Positions 1 to 13,098 of a stretch of DNA of 64,000 bases are shown one piece after another. The stretch covers positions 124,001-188,000 of the forward strand of contig JACKQL020000034.1 of the NCBI GenBank assembly GCA_018296165.2, in the 5' to 3' direction. A program made the position numbers and the translations under genes. The notes beneath the pieces were generated by a model. The model searched no databases and was not told where the DNA came from. It saw only the letters and a program-made list of their open reading frames with translations. This stretch comes from Termitomyces sp. T153. Its lineage: Eukaryota; Basidiomycota; Agaricomycetes; Agaricales; Lyophyllaceae. Each line of letters opens with the position of its first letter. The stretch's first letter is position 1.

Positions 1-59
1 AGAGGGTCATACATATCGTTTCTCAACGCTTTTCCGTGTAACTGATATTGTAATTATAG

Positions 60-2521
60 GTTCGGATCCAGAAACTATTCATACTGGTGCTATCCCTGTC
101 CGCTACGAATCGATATTGGCTACTCGATCCCTTCTCTTGGGGGGAAGACATCGAATCTCATACAACATCGAACGCGACATGGTCTGGCACTGGGATCACG
201 TGCTGAAAACCCATCCCAACGGAATGCGCTTCAGCGTTTTCGGAGAGGATGGTGAGCTTCTGGCTACAAACGAGTATTTCAGCGTTGGAGGTGGTTTTGT
301 CGTCAATGAGAAGACAAAAGGTTTGTAGGGACTTGTCGATCTCACTTCACAGTTGACCTCTCTCAGTGGACGAAAATATGTTTTATAAGGCAATTAACAA
401 ACGAGCAGTGCATGATTCGAGGCTCCAGCAAAGTCACTCTCTTCCTAATCCAGCGGTTGCCCCATCGGCGACTTCTACATCAGACACAAATTCCTCGAAA
501 ACAGCCAAGGGTTTGCAATCCGCCGTTGATTATCCTTTCTTTTCTGGAGATTCGCTTTTGGCTTTGACGAAGAAACATAACGTCCGTATTAATTTACTTT
601 TCTACTATGGGATTGACCAACGATCACAACAGTTAACAATTGCGCAAATTGTGCATGACAATGAGGTCTGTTGGACTGCGCTTGTGGTCTGACTGTTTTT
701 TGACATGAGTCGTAGAAATCTTTTGGTTACAGTGATGAGGAAATATATACAAAGGTCCGTGAGATTAGTATCCAACCGTGGTTGGCCACCTCCCTCATCT
801 GCAACTTTGGGTAGATCATGAAAATATGGTCAGTTATGGATGAATGTATTCATACAGGAGTGACGACCTCCGAAACCACCCTTCCTGGGCGTTTAGGCCT
901 GAGACGACGAGCTCCCAACCTTTACAAGCGCCTGTTGCGAGGGTGAGGGGGACTAGAAAGTAATTTATCAGCATGACAAATGATTCTCTCGATTTTCTAG
1001 GATCTATCCTGGCATAACGAACCACAACTTGCCTCAAATTGGCATACCATCTCGAGTGACTGCCTCCATCTCCTTCCCTTCTGATTACATCGAGGGTGAC
1101 CAAAAGAATGCTGATGTCGAGAGAACTCCTGGGCTATTTCGGAGCAAGCAGCGAACTTTAGCAACGCGTTTGCCTCGAGTTGTCGGATCATTCGATCATG
1201 CCGTTTTGCCTATGGCTCCTGTAAGTGTAAAAGTCATTTTCTTTCTCTGCTCCTGTATTGAAACGAGCGATATATCGAAGCGAAAATCTGATATTCCAGC
1301 AATGGACTTCTTGTCTTGTTATGCTATTGCGGTAAACGAAGTAAACGCATCAGGCGGACGCATCGTAACGTCTCCAACAAACGGAGCCGCGGGTGTCATA
1401 CCAGCTGTTCTGAAGTACATCGTCGAGGTCAGCCCTAATCGCAGCCATTGCCTTGTGGTTATTCACTTTCGGCACCTTATACAGTTTCTGAGCGACGACC
1501 CAGAAAAGAGCGTTCAAACCTTTCTGTTGACTGCCTCCGTGAGTTGGGTCTTTCAACAACTTTCCCGATTGGTGGGAGAGCTCAACTTGATTTCAAGGCT
1601 ATCGGCATGCTTTTCAAGCGAGGTAGCACTATATCGGCTGCTGAAGGCGGATGCCAGGCGGAAGTTGGAGGTTCGTACCCTCGGTATTAGATGTTAGATG
1701 TGCTCAAATTCAGCCTGACAAGTTGCGTGTTCAATGGCGAGCGCAGGATTTGCCGCGTGCATGGGTGGTAAGGAAACATCTAGCTACTGTAACTGTAATG
1801 ATTTTGACCGTTAAGTTCGTTTCGGCTAGCTTCTCCGGAGATCGTTCTTCAGGTAATGTTCACCGACACTTCAATGAATGGAAGAAATGAAGGGTTTACT
1901 ATTTACAGGCAGCAGAAATCGGAATCGGTGATACAACTTAATGGAAAAATGTGTAAGAGACGTTTGCGTTAATATACCTTTATTAGAACATAACCTGGGG
2001 CTGACCTGCGATCCCATCGATGGTCTTGTTCAAGTTCCGTGCATCGTACGTGTTGCAACTTGTTCTCCGTTCTTTCTCTGCAATCGCACCTTACCTGACA
2101 ATAAAGGAACGTAACAGCTTGGGAGGTGAGTGTTTCATCACTATGCAGATGACTTTGAGCGTTCGAAGACTTCTGCAGCCGTCAAAGCTATCACAGCAGC
2201 TCAGCTCTCCATGGCGAGTGATGGGGTCTACAGTGTCACACTTGACGAAGCTATCGAAGCTATGCGACTTACTGCTCAAGACATGAGCGTCAAATACAAG
2301 GAAACCAGCCTTTCGGTACGTATCACCTCTGTTGATATCATACTGATACCGAACTTTTGAACAGGGGCTTGCAGTAAGTGAAGACTTTTCTTCCTCAGGC
2401 TCCCGACAACTCAAACTTGAATATCTTCGTAGAAAACCGTAAAGATACCACTCTCCGTGCCTGCTTGGTAAATTCCCTTATGTGCTTTGCAAAGCGATAT
2501 CTCATATCGTTCAACAGCTAG
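60..2521 (+). CDS. L-serine dehydratase (L-serine ammonia-lyase), iron-sulfur single-chain type, 5' partial
   Basis: Deaminates L-serine to pyruvate and ammonia using a [4Fe-4S] cluster. The first visible exon starts at an acceptor near 59 and reads [19 protein letters not shown]; roughly the first 100 residues lie outside the window. Spliced exons then give the beta-like part ([51 protein letters not shown]) and the alpha catalytic part ([18 protein letters not shown] stretch, [72 protein letters not shown]). Cysteines in GGCQAE, LTCDP and VPCIERN match the cluster ligands known for the family. I place the end at 2521: donor at 2468, acceptor at 2517, and a last exon of C plus TAG, which yields a C-terminal Cys (VPAC). 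Reading through the donor instead gives VPAW and a stop at 2471. About ten introns; no lesion seen. Fungal PLP-type serine dehydratases are unrelated. Confidence 0.9.
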
Positions 2522-3227
2522 AAATCTACGATATCACTCTAAGAATATGTTTCCGTTGGAAATCTACATGACCCTGTATTTATCTCTATGATCCCGTTTT
2601 CGGTATTCAGTGGACAGATTTCTCGTACTTAGATCTAATTATTAGGCCTGATCATCCTTTTATGAACCCGTACATAATGACCAGAGGCAATTCATATACA
2701 CAGAATGGAACGGTCTAGTCTGACCAACGCATTCGGACTTTGTACGAGGACTATATCGACAAGTTGAAACTCCACATTATTCCCTCCTCCAAAGTTCCAT
2801 CACCGCAGCTTTGTGTGAAGCTACATAGCTGAGACTTTCATCTGATCCACTAGTCATGGTGGCACAGGAACAACCGTGACGACAAGTCGTGAAGTTCAGT
2901 GCAACTTGAATTTGAAACTGGAGTCTGGACACTGAGTCTGCCAACAGTGATTGGTGACATTCCTTACTATAAAGCAATCTACTGTCAGGCCAGCCATGCT
3001 CAGCGATCAACTTGTACAGTACACAATACTCACTTAAAGCTCATTGGGTACAACACGTTGTTTAATTTTATATGTACTTACTCTCTAAGTACAGGTACTT
3101 ATCATGATGTAGTAAAGTACATATCCGCGCATTGAACTGTAAGTGGAGAACTATAACAAGGACAAACAATCCAAGTTTCCACCTTAGTACGCCCTCGACA
3201 CATATAGCATTCCTTAAGCTTGCTATC
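2522..3227. other. Intergenic region upstream of the clathrin gene
   Basis: No open chain with recognisable protein similarity was found on either strand. The stretch presumably holds the 3' end of the serine dehydratase transcript and the promoter of the clathrin heavy chain gene. A TATAAAGC-like sequence lies near 2970, but nothing ties it to a transcription start. Confidence 0.5.
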
Positions 3228-6200
3228 ATGACCACGATGACTGCAGTGGACACCTCAAAACCGATAGCCTTCTGCGAACATCTTCAACTTTCCAGTCTTG
3301 GTGTCCAGCCCGCGTCGATCTCATTTCAGGTATGTTGACGCGGCAGGGTGTTTGCTGGCGCGTACTGACCAAGTTTGTCAGGTTTGTCCCGCAGCATAGC
3401 CCAAAACACAGCCCAGAAATTGACCAGTGGTTATCTTGTAGACACTTACATTTGAATCCGACCATTTCATCTGTGTGCGGGAAAAAGTCAATGAGCAGAA
3501 CCAAGTTGTCATAATAGACCTCACCGACGCCAACAATGTCCTCCGGCGACCGATTTCTGCTGATTCTGCCATCATGCACCCTAAGCAGAAGATCCTGGCG
3601 CTCAAAGGCATGTTATTACCTACGTGCTTCTTTTTCGCGCAATATTGAATATACTACACCCACATAGCTGGCCGAACACTCCAAATTTTCAATATTGAAG
3701 CGAAACAGAAGGTTAAGTCGCACGTCAACAATGAAGACATTGTCTTCTGGAAGTGGATATCGGACAATACTATTGGCATGGTCACTGAAACGGCTGTCTA
3801 TCATTGGACCCTGTCGGATGCAACTTCCCCACCCCAAAAGATATTTGATCGTCATCCAACTCTTACTGGCGCGCAGATAATCAACTATCGCGCGACTCCT
3901 GATGAGAAATGGCTAGTTCTCATTGGTATATCAGGAAATTCCGCCAATCCCTCTACTTTCAAAGTCAAGGGTTCGATGCAACTTTACAGCAAGGATCGAG
4001 GTGTTAGTCAACCTATCGAAGGCCATGCGGCATCTTTTGCAGAAATCAAGTTAGACGGCCACCAGAAGCCTACGAAGTTGTTTACTTTTGCTGTGCGAAC
4101 GGCGAATGGTGCAAAGGTTCGTTTCTCGTGGCCATAATACTGAGCTTAGGTTCAATTAAGCTCTTGGAATCAGCTTCATGTTGTCGAGATTGATCATACT
4201 GCACCCAATCCTCCTTTCACGAAGAAGGCTGTCGATGTGTATTTCCCTCCTGAAGCAACAAACGATTTCCCTGTCGCCATGCAAGTCTCGAAGAAGCACG
4301 GCATCATCTATTTGGTCACGAAATATGGGTTTATTCATCTTTATGATGTTGAATCTTGTGCCTGTGTATACATGAACCGCATTTCTGGAGAGACTATCTT
4401 CGTAACTGCAGAGCACGAGGCAACTAACGGTATCATTGGAGTCAATAAGAAAGGACAAGTCCTCAGTGTCAATGTTGACGAACAAACCGTTATTCCCTAT
4501 ATTTTGACAACATTGAATAATACAGATCTCGCCTTTAAACTCGCTAGTCGCGCCAATCTGCCTGGCGCCGATGATCTTTATGTCCAACAATATCAGACAC
4601 TTTTCCAATCGGGACAATATGGCGAGGCGGCGAAAGTTGCAGCTAATTCTCCGCGGGTAAGATTCAGCTGACATATGCAGCTTGCAACAGTTCATTCATC
4701 ATCCATAGGGTATCCTTCGAACTGTCGCAGTCATTGAATCGTTCAAGCAGGCACCCACCCCTTCTGGTGGTCTCTCTCCCATCCTGCAATACTTTGGAAT
4801 CTTGTTGGAGAAAGGCGAGCTCAATCACCTGGAGTCTCTGGAGCTCGCGCGTCCTGTATTGCAACAGGGAAGGAAGCAATTGCTTGAAAAGTGGCTCAAA
4901 GAAAACAAGGTATCATATTCTAGCTGATTGATGGATACCCTAGTGATTCTAGTTTTGCAATAGCTCACTTGTAGTGAAGAACTTGGTGATATCGTGCGCC
5001 TACATGACATGACCCTTGCCCTTAGTGTCTACCTTCGTGCAAACGTCCCTAATAAAGTCATCGCTTGTTTCGTCGAGACGGGTCAGACGGATAAAATAGT
5101 TTTATATTCGAAGAAGGTTGGACATCGTCCGGACTATGTCGCGCTGTTGCAGCATATCATGCGTACGAACCCCGAGAAGGGTGCTGAATTTGCGACACAA
5201 CTTGTCAACGACGAGACTGGTCCCCTGGTCGATATTGAGCGGGAAAGCTTATTTCACTCTGTTCACGTTTGACAAGTAACTAATATCTTGGGTTTCATAG
5301 GTCGTCGATATTTTTATGTCCCAGAACATGATCCAACCTGCAACCTCTTTCCTTCTTGATGCACTTAAGGACAATAAGCCCGAGCAAGGACCATTGCAAA
5401 CACGTCTTTTGGAGATTAATCTCGTTCATGCTCCCCAAGTTGCAGACGCGATCCTTGGGAATGAGATGTTCTCCTACTATGATAGACCCAGGATTGCCAA
5501 CCTGTGTGAGAAGGCTGGTCTATTGCAGCGTGTACGTCCCCCACCTACTCTCAGACCCAATGCATTTTGACATTATCTGACATCATTTGTCAAGGCTCTT
5601 GAGCATTACGAAGACTTGGCCGACATCAAGCGTGCTATCGTACATACAACGACGCTTCAACCGGATGTCAGAAATATTCACTGCTTCTAATCCTTTGTTT
5701 TCTTCTGACGGAAACTTTAGTGGCTCGTTAATTACTTCAGTCGCCTGACTACGGAGCAATCAATGGGTTGCTTGAATGAGATGCTTCGAGTTAACATGCG
5801 TCAAAATCTTCAGGCCGTCATTCAGATTGCTACGAAATATTCGGACATTCTTGGACCAGTCAAGCTGATTGAGATGTTTGAAAGCTATAAGAGCTTTGAA
5901 GGTAAGTCAACTTGTCCTATCTATGGCTCATACCAATTCAATTCTTATTCAACATCAGGCCTCTACTACTATCTTGGTTCTGTTGTGAATTTAAGCGAAG
6001 ATTCTGAGGTGCATTTCAAGTACATTCAGGCTGCTACACGCACTGGTCAGATTCGAGAAGTTGAACGTATCTGCCGAGAAAGCAATCATTACAATCCAGA
6101 GAAAGTCAAGAACTTCCTTAAGGAAGCTAAGCTTTCTGATCAGCTTCCTCTCATCATTGTTTGCGATCGCTTCGACTTTGTGCACGATCTGGTTCTCTAT

Positions 6201-9200
6201 CTTTACCAAAATGGTCTCACGAAGTTCATCGAGGTCTATGTCCAACGTGTCAACTCAGTAAGGACACCTCAGGTCGTCGGTGGTCTTCTCGACGTGGATT
6301 GTGACGAGACTACGATTAAAGGGTTGCTCGCCTCTGTCACCGGTAACTTTCCCATTGACGAATTGGTCCACGAGGTTGAAGAGCGCAACCGTCTCAAGTT
6401 GATCCTTCCTTGGCTTGAGGCTCGCGTTCAGGCAGGTAGCCAGGATACCTCGGTTTTCAATGCTCTTGCAAAGATTTATATTGATAGCAACAATAATCCT
6501 GAACAGTTCCTCAAAGAGAATAACGTGTGTTTGTTCTGTTTTGTCTTATTAGATAATTGCTCGAACTTTTTTCTTTGTTTAGCTCTACGAACCTCTCATT
6601 GTCGGGAAGTTCTGCGAGAAACGGGACCCGTACTTGGCATACATTGCCTATGCCAAGGGGCTTTGCGACGATGAACTCATCGCGATCACCAATGATAACT
6701 CAATGTTCAAGCAACAGGCTCGATACTTGGTCAAACGTCGTCAACCTGAGCTCTGGGCCCAAGTCCTTGTACACGACAATGTGCATCGTCGTCAGCTTAT
6801 CGATCAGGTTTGGTCAGGTTTCCTTGTGATGAGCTCCGCTAAACAAGACGTATAGATCGTCGCAACTGCTCTTCCTGAGTGCACGGATCCTGACGATGTA
6901 TCTGTTACTGTTAAATCTTTCCTCCAGGCGGACCTCCCTATCGAGCTTATTGAATTATTGGAAAAGATTATCATTGAGCCATCGCCTTTCAGCGAGAACA
7001 AAAATCTTCAGAACTTGCTTTTATTGACAGCTATTCGCGCCGACAAAGGCAAGGTTGTCGGGTATATCAATAAGCTTCAGAACTACGATGCTGGGGAAAT
7101 TGCCAAGATCGCCACAGATCACGGTCTATATGAAGAAGCCTTGACTATCTACAAAAAGTACGATCAATTTGCAATGGCTATCAACGTTCTTGTCGAGCAT
7201 ATTGTCTCAATTGACCGTGGACTGGATTTTGCGAACAAAGTCAATCGGCCTGAGGTGTGGAGTAGGCTTGCAAAAGCTCAGCTTGATGGTCTTCGTATCA
7301 AGGATTCTATCGGTAAGTTGTTCTTCGGTTCGTTTTGGATCCAGCTGACAGTGTTTCAAAGACTCGTATATCAAGGCGGAAGATCCCTCCAATTTTGCCG
7401 AGGTCATCGAAATTTCCAGCCATGCCGGAAAGCATGATGATCTCGTCAGGTTCCTACAAATGTCTCGCAAAACCCTTCGAGAACCGAGAATTGACACCCA
7501 ACTGGCTTATGCATATGCTAAAACGGACCGTCTCCATGATATGGAAGACTTCCTTGCTATGACAAACGTTGCGGATATTCTTGAGGTTGGGGAGAAGTGT
7601 TTTGAGGACGAGCTTTATCAAGCCGCCAAGTTGCTCTTTACCAGCATTTCTAATTGGGCTCGTCTCGCTACAACGTTGATCTATCTCGGTGAGAATCAGG
7701 CTGCTGTGGAAAGTGCAAGGAAGGCAGGGAATACTCAGTAAGATTTTCGTCAATTTTTGTTCGGCATGGCAGTATCTAACTTTGGTTATCAGAGTCTGGA
7801 AGCAGGTTCACGCTGCTTGTATCGAGAAATCCGAATTCCGCCTGGCTCAGATTTGTGGTCTGAATATTGTCGTCCATGCAGTATGTCTCCTTTTGATGTA
7901 GTTGAGTCTACTAACGAAGTTGTAGGAGGAATTAAATGGATTAATCTCAATCTATGAACGTCGTGGGCACTTTGAAGAGGTTGTGAGCCTGTTGGAAGCT
8001 GGATTAAGTTTGGAGCGCGCCCACATGGGTATTTTCACAGAACTTGCAATTCTACTGAGCAAATACCGACCAGCAAAACGTGTGTTTACTTTACTTTGCA
8101 CGCCGACGGCAACTGATCTGTTTTGTTCTAGTCATGGAACATCTCAAACTATTTGTTTCTCGCATCAACATACCGAAGGTATACCTCATTTTCTTTCTTC
8201 TGAGATGCCTTTGTGGTGCCAGCCATATCCTCTAGGTCATAAAAGCAACGGAAAAGGCACACCTATGGCCAGAACTTGTCTTCTTGTATATCAAATATGA
8301 CGAATTTGTACGTCTTCTTGTAGTGGTTTCTTCTATCGTTTTGTTTGATGTGATAATCCAGGATAATGCAGCTCTAGCAATGATCGAACGCTCCGCAGAT
8401 GCTTGGGAGCACAATCAATTCAAGGATGTCATCGTCCGTGCTGCCAACGTTGAGATGTAAAGAATGACTCCTAATCTCAAGTTACAAGAAATCTACTGAC
8501 GATGGACTACAGCTATTATAAAGCTTTGACCTTCTACCTCCAAGAACAACCCACCCTGTTGACGGATTTACTCACTGTCCTCATTCCGCGTATCGATCAT
8601 AGTCGCGTCGTTCGTGTCTTCGGCCAGATCGATCACATTCCCCTGATTAAGTCCTACCTTATTGCTGTCCAACATGTACGAGAATTTTTAGTATGATAGA
8701 TTGATCTAGCTCTGTGCTGATCATACGGAATATGCAGCTAAACATTGAAGCAATCAATGATGCATACAATGACCTTCTCATTGAAGAGGAGGACTACAAG
8801 ACACTGCGAGACTCGATAGACAGCTTCGACAACTTCAATAACATCAGTCTCGCGCAACGCTTGGAGAAGCACGACCTGCTGGAGTTCCGCAGACTTGCTG
8901 CACATCTCTATAAGGTGCAATTACTTGACTTATCTGCGTCTGGAACGCTCAAATCATTTTAGAAAAACAAACGCTGGGAAGAGTCGATATCACTTTCGAA
9001 GCGAGATCGTCTCTTCAAGGACACTATGATCACTGCGGCAACTTCTGGCTCGACGGAAGTCGCTGAGGATTTGTTGTCCTATTTCGTCGACATCGGCAAC
9101 AAGGAGTGTTTCGCGGCACTTCTCTTCATCTGCTTCGACCTACTTCGCTCTGACGTTGTTGAAGAACTGTCCTGGCGACATGGTCTTAGTGACTTCTACA

Positions 9201-9528
9201 TGCCGTACAAAATTCAAGTCCAGCGGTCGTTGGTTGACAAGGTATGATGGATTTTCGAAATTTGGAACGTGTTTTTATTGGACTCGTCCAGCTGTCACTG
9301 TTGGAGAAAGAGGTTCAGGAGCGGTCGAAGAAAGATGCTCAGAAAGAGCAGGCAGAATCTGAAGCTCCTATCATCAATCCAGGATTTGGAAGTACATTGT
9401 TGCTGACCAATGGGTACGTTCCATTCTGTTTACTTTTTCGACCATCGCTCAACTCTCGTAGGTATGTTGGGCAGGCACCTCCAATAAATAGCATACCTGC
9501 TGTAATGACTGGCTTTGGAGCTTTCTAG
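3228..9528 (+). CDS. CHC1: Clathrin heavy chain
   Basis: Structural subunit of the clathrin triskelion that coats endocytic and trans-Golgi vesicles. The start at 3228 places [17 protein letters not shown] near the N-terminus, the normal beginning of the beta-propeller domain; an in-frame ATG further upstream (3132) would add an atypical leader. The chain continues through [16 protein letters not shown], the propeller, the linker and the helical CHCR repeats (e.g. [60 protein letters not shown]). It ends with a trimerisation-type C-terminus and a tail [10 protein letters not shown] followed by TAG. My exon chain gives about 1,680 residues, the usual length, with around twenty short introns. 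The intron at 3608-3667 starts with GC. At about 5247-5300 the donor is unclear, and the model may carry a few extra residues there. No premature stop. An auxilin-like partner gene lies downstream at 14,685. Confidence 0.97.
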
Positions 9529-9816
9529 ACGCGGCATATTATACGTGTATTATATCGGACTTTAATTCCTTTTCATTCAACAAACGCTATTGATAGTTTT
9601 TGAATACTGGCTGGAACTCAGGTTAAGAGCTTTTGTAGCATTGAGTTCGATTTAAAAACGGGCGCCCGTGTGCATATGGTAACAATGATAAGGTATACAT
9701 AGATGCATATGGTATGATGCAGGAATGCTAATCATAAAAAATTCGTAATGAAGCAAGAAGTCGACAGGTCATGTATGGGGCAGAGAAGTCTGTCCGTCCA
9801 TAGGTGACATGGCACG

Positions 9817-10950
9817 TCACATTATAATACAGCCCCCATCCATCCCACTCTTTGTCCGCGTAGTAAGAGCAACGCGTGCCGCCTCATAGAAGACCTCAGT
9901 TACGCCCCGATTATGTTTAGAGCTACATTCTGCAAGAGGTCATCGACGATATTAGAAATGTAGGACGGGAGAACGACATACCAAGATACCGACTTGCTCG
10001 TATTCGCCGAGCGACAGCGAGGCCCTCTTCGTATTCGACTGCGTGGGTACCATACCGCTGTAAACGCTCTCTCACACCTCGATCGTCGCGTAAATCACAT
10101 TTCAGGGCTCAAAGCAAAGTGAGCAGACGAAAATGGGTTTTGGTATGGATACCAACCTACAAGTACCAACTAATGATAGGTTGAATGGATGTGGAAATTA
10201 GATAATTAGCCAAATTTCTCTCACCTTCACTCCTGGACAGTATTCAAGAATCTCATCTATCCACTGTGTGTCCCCTTAGAGTACAGCGAAGGCAAGAGGA
10301 AAAAAGGTTCCTTCACCTTTGCCTCGACATTTTCCAACGATACTGGGTTGTCTACCTGTCATCGCATCAACTTTACAGGGTCTGAACCTGGATTGCGGTG
10401 CGCACAGAGAAGCATATCATAATCACATGCGTTTCTGCGTATGATAGCGACCGTAACCTGTCGAATTCTTCCTGGCCTGCAGAAGAGGGGAAGGGTTCCT
10501 TGTTAGGTTACTCTAGAAAGAATTGAGAAAATACCTGCTGTGTCCCATAAGCTTAGCTCCACCACCTGATCGTCGACCAGAATGTCCTGCACGTAATTCT
10601 CAAATACCGTAGGTTCACTGTATCTGAGTGTTAAGTAGGAGTCGGGAGCATAGGAAAGTAGCGTACTATACTTGTGTGAAGAAACCGCGGGTAAAGACAT
10701 TGAGTAATGAGGTCTTGCCTGCAAGACAAGGTGTGAGTGTCTGAGTTCAGAAGATTTGGAGTGACCAAGTACCGCATGCGCCATCGCCGCAGACGACAAC
10801 CTAGCGAGATGGGCTCAGTCATCACATGGCACAATTATGTGATGGTATATCCATACCTTTCTTTGTATCTGGCAAGAATCTAAGCGAGAAGAAAAAAAGG
10901 ATAGTTGAATTCAAAAGGACGCACTGGTTTACGGCCAAAGCCTGGGCCAT
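9817..10950 (-). CDS. Rho-family small GTPase, Rho3-like
   Basis: A membrane-anchored molecular switch for cell polarity and exocytosis. Start ATG at 10948-10950 gives [20 protein letters not shown], then a spliced [14 protein letters not shown] (P-loop GDGACGKT), [20 protein letters not shown] (effector loop with the switch I Thr), [20 protein letters not shown] (switch II), a Rho-type insert region after [24 protein letters not shown] (TKxD equivalent, as usual a variant in Rho proteins) and a C-terminal CAAX box CIIM before TGA. Total about 195 residues, normal for the family. Several introns of 50-90 nt were placed by frame and GT-AG rules; one donor (TA/GTACGC near 10,670) is needed to give QVYEPTVF. 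Rho3 rather than Rho1 is inferred from LLNVFTRG and the effector loop, so the subfamily is less certain. Its start lies only 85 bp from the divergent gene at 11,036. Confidence 0.9.
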
Positions 10951-11035
10951 TGGAGGAACCGCAGAGAGACATGAGGGAAAGAGAGGGTCAAGGAGAGCGA
11001 GTCATGTGACCACACTTAGCTTGTCCTGCTCCTCC
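10951..11035. promoter_or_regulatory. Short divergent promoter region between the Rho gene and the CCDC90-like gene
   Basis: The two start codons are back to back with 85 bp between them, so both promoters or 5' leaders must overlap here. No clear TATA box is visible. The role is inferred from gene arrangement only. Confidence 0.45.
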
Positions 11036-11791
11036 ATGTTCCGTCTAGCACCCCGAGCATTCGCCCGTTCCTTCTCTTCCACCCCGTACAGACACGACTT
11101 TCATTTCGACACTCACCATTTTGTCCAGCGTCTTGAACGCGAGGGTCTCAATCGCGCCCAGGCAGAGGGCATCATGTCCGCCATGGCTGAGGTCATAGAC
11201 GAAAGCATACGCAACATGACCAGCAATATGGTCACAAAGGCTGAGTACGAAAAGGTCCGTCTTATTAGGCTCAGCACAACTCAAATACCTTATTCCGGTC
11301 ATCTTCATAGCGGCATTATACCCAGCAAGTCGACTTTGCGCAGATTAAATCCGAACTACAGCTTATGGAAAAGAACGACCTTGCAATGATCAAAGCAGAG
11401 AATGACCGGCTAGTTGCAGACATTGAGAAGCTAAAGCAGAGACTGCGTGAGGAGATTACCCGTACACAAGCCGGTGTGCGCCTCGATCTCAATCTTGAGA
11501 AAGGGCGCATGCGTGAAGAGAGCAGCCATCAGGAACTCAAGATAAAGGAAGTTGACACCCGCATTGAGCAGGAAATTGCTGGATTGCGTACCGCCATCCA
11601 GGCCTCTAAGGTGAGTCTTATCACACTTTCATACTTCAGTTGAATTGACTTCCTTTCAGGCAACAACCTTGCAGTATCTTGTTGGTTTTGGTGTGTCGTG
11701 ACCTCCTCCCACCGTGCTCATTTCTTAATGTGTTCGCAAAGTTACTGGATGCTCTGCATTGTTGATGGCATACATGAGGTTCAGAGTCTGA
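11036..11791 (+). CDS. Mitochondrial coiled-coil protein of the CCDC90/MCUR1-FMP32 (DUF1640) family
   Basis: The start gives MFRLAPRAFARSFSSTPYR, an arginine/serine-rich, acid-free leader typical of mitochondrial import. Next come FDTHHFVQRLEREGLNRAQA and EGIMSAMAEVIDESI, the conserved opening of the family, and then a long heptad-rich coiled coil (IKSELQLMEKNDLAMIKAEN, DRLVADIEKLKQRLREEI, VDTRIEQEIAGLRTAIQASK). The last exon adds TLQYLVGF and, after an intron ending near 11,750, TGCSALLMAYMRFRV and TGA; this makes a short membrane segment at the C-terminus as in the family. Total about 200 residues with about three introns. Relatives sit in the inner mitochondrial membrane and affect respiratory or calcium-uniporter function, but the exact role in fungi is uncertain. 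The gene converges on the UCH gene, with 60 bp between stop codons. Confidence 0.82.
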
Positions 11792-11851
11792 CTAGATTAT
11801 GTACTTCCTACTAGACTTTCTCCATTCAACCCGCCTCACAATCACTCAGGA

Positions 11852-12946
11852 CTAGGACAAAGTGCGACCATGCTGAACTGCATGCTCGACGTATTCGCAA
11901 GATAAATTTCTTTGACAACCTTTGCCACTTCCTGGAAGCAGCGTATTAAAGCTCTAACACTTGGTCGATTTGTTTGTCACAACTCACTTCCAAGAAACTG
12001 TTCTTGCATTCTCCTCGGTCAACAGGACCTGCACGCCGCCCATCTAATTCAACGATTCGATATCCCCCTGGGCTTTCAGGCCCTCTCACCACAGGCGCAG
12101 GAACAAAGCAGGTAAAATGGAGGTCTGTGTCAAGATCGGTTGGTACCTGAGTCTGGCCACTGGAAGCAGCCTGAGCGTGGATGTTGGCAAAGAGGGGAGT
12201 AGTTTCTAGTAGTTTAGCGCGTGCTTCGGGTGTTCTGTCTATAGAAAGTTGAGGCAAGAAAATGGCGGAAGCCCACATACATACCTTTGCACTCGTCGAT
12301 GAACTGTGCAATAGGACTTTCAGGAGAGAAAGTGGCATCGGACTAGGAACGGATTGGATGTGATCAATCCCAAGTAAAAAGTGTTCGCTTACATTAGCCA
12401 AGGCATGCAACAAGCCAATCGTACCACACGCGTTCGAGATCTAGAATGCATAAAAAATTTACTATCGGGCATGTAAATATTGCACGTACCGTTTGTTTGA
12501 TCCAGAGGATGGTGGGATCTAGGTGGGGTTGTCCTGCATTCTTGATCTTTTCGTCCTCTTCCTTTCGCTTGTTCTCCAATGCCTCAGATATAGGGAACAA
12601 CAGCACGACAGCTTTGACAGGCTGAGGTACCATAGCTAACAGCTACATAATGGAAGTGAATTTGAGACATTGATATTATAGCGATCTTCGATACCTCAGG
12701 ATCCAGACCGTAGACATCCTCAAACTGTGCTTGAGATAAAACGAGACCGGCTTTCTCTGACCACTGTCAACCAGATAAATAGATATATAGTGAGAAAAGA
12801 GAACTTGAAAAGTAGGCCATAGACGGACAGAGTTGAGAACCTGATGCACTGTTCAATCAGTAAAATTCCGATAGGTAGTGTACATCATATCATGCCTCTG
12901 GATTGCTTTCCAATGGAATCCAACGACTGCCAGGCATTTGAACCAT
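11852..12946 (-). CDS. Ubiquitin carboxyl-terminal hydrolase, UCH family (peptidase C12)
   Basis: A cysteine protease that frees ubiquitin from small C-terminal adducts, Yuh1/UCH-L3 type. From 12946 the chain reads MVQMPGSRWIPLESNPE, then VLNSWSEKAGLVLSQAQFED, VYGLDPELLAMVPQPVKAVV, LLFPISEALENKRKEEDEKI and ILWIKQT-ISNACGTIGLLHALAN. The oxyanion Gln (KQT) and catalytic Cys (NACGT) are present. Further on are DTDLHFTCFV (catalytic His) and YRIVELDGRRAGPVDRG (catalytic Asp), and the protein ends EVAKVVKEIYLANTS and FSMVALCP before TAG at 11852-11854. All four catalytic residues are therefore kept. About 240-250 residues with several short introns, normal size. A short start is also possible at the second Met (MPGSRW), three residues on. 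No lesion seen. Confidence 0.93.
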
Positions 12947-13098
12947 AAGTATACGTTCTGATTCAAAGTTGATTGTGATGGATTTCAAAGATACATAAGT
13001 ATATACAAATTGTCACGGAAAGGTCAATCACTGACACTCGCCACGGCTTAAAGAAACTATCTAATCGAAAATACTCGGCAGAAACCCTCATATGAATG

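Noticed and set aside
5100..5300. Frameshift in the clathrin gene near the unclear exon end
   Set aside because: Reading on to a later donor gives an in-frame join with a few extra residues, so no lesion needs to be assumed.
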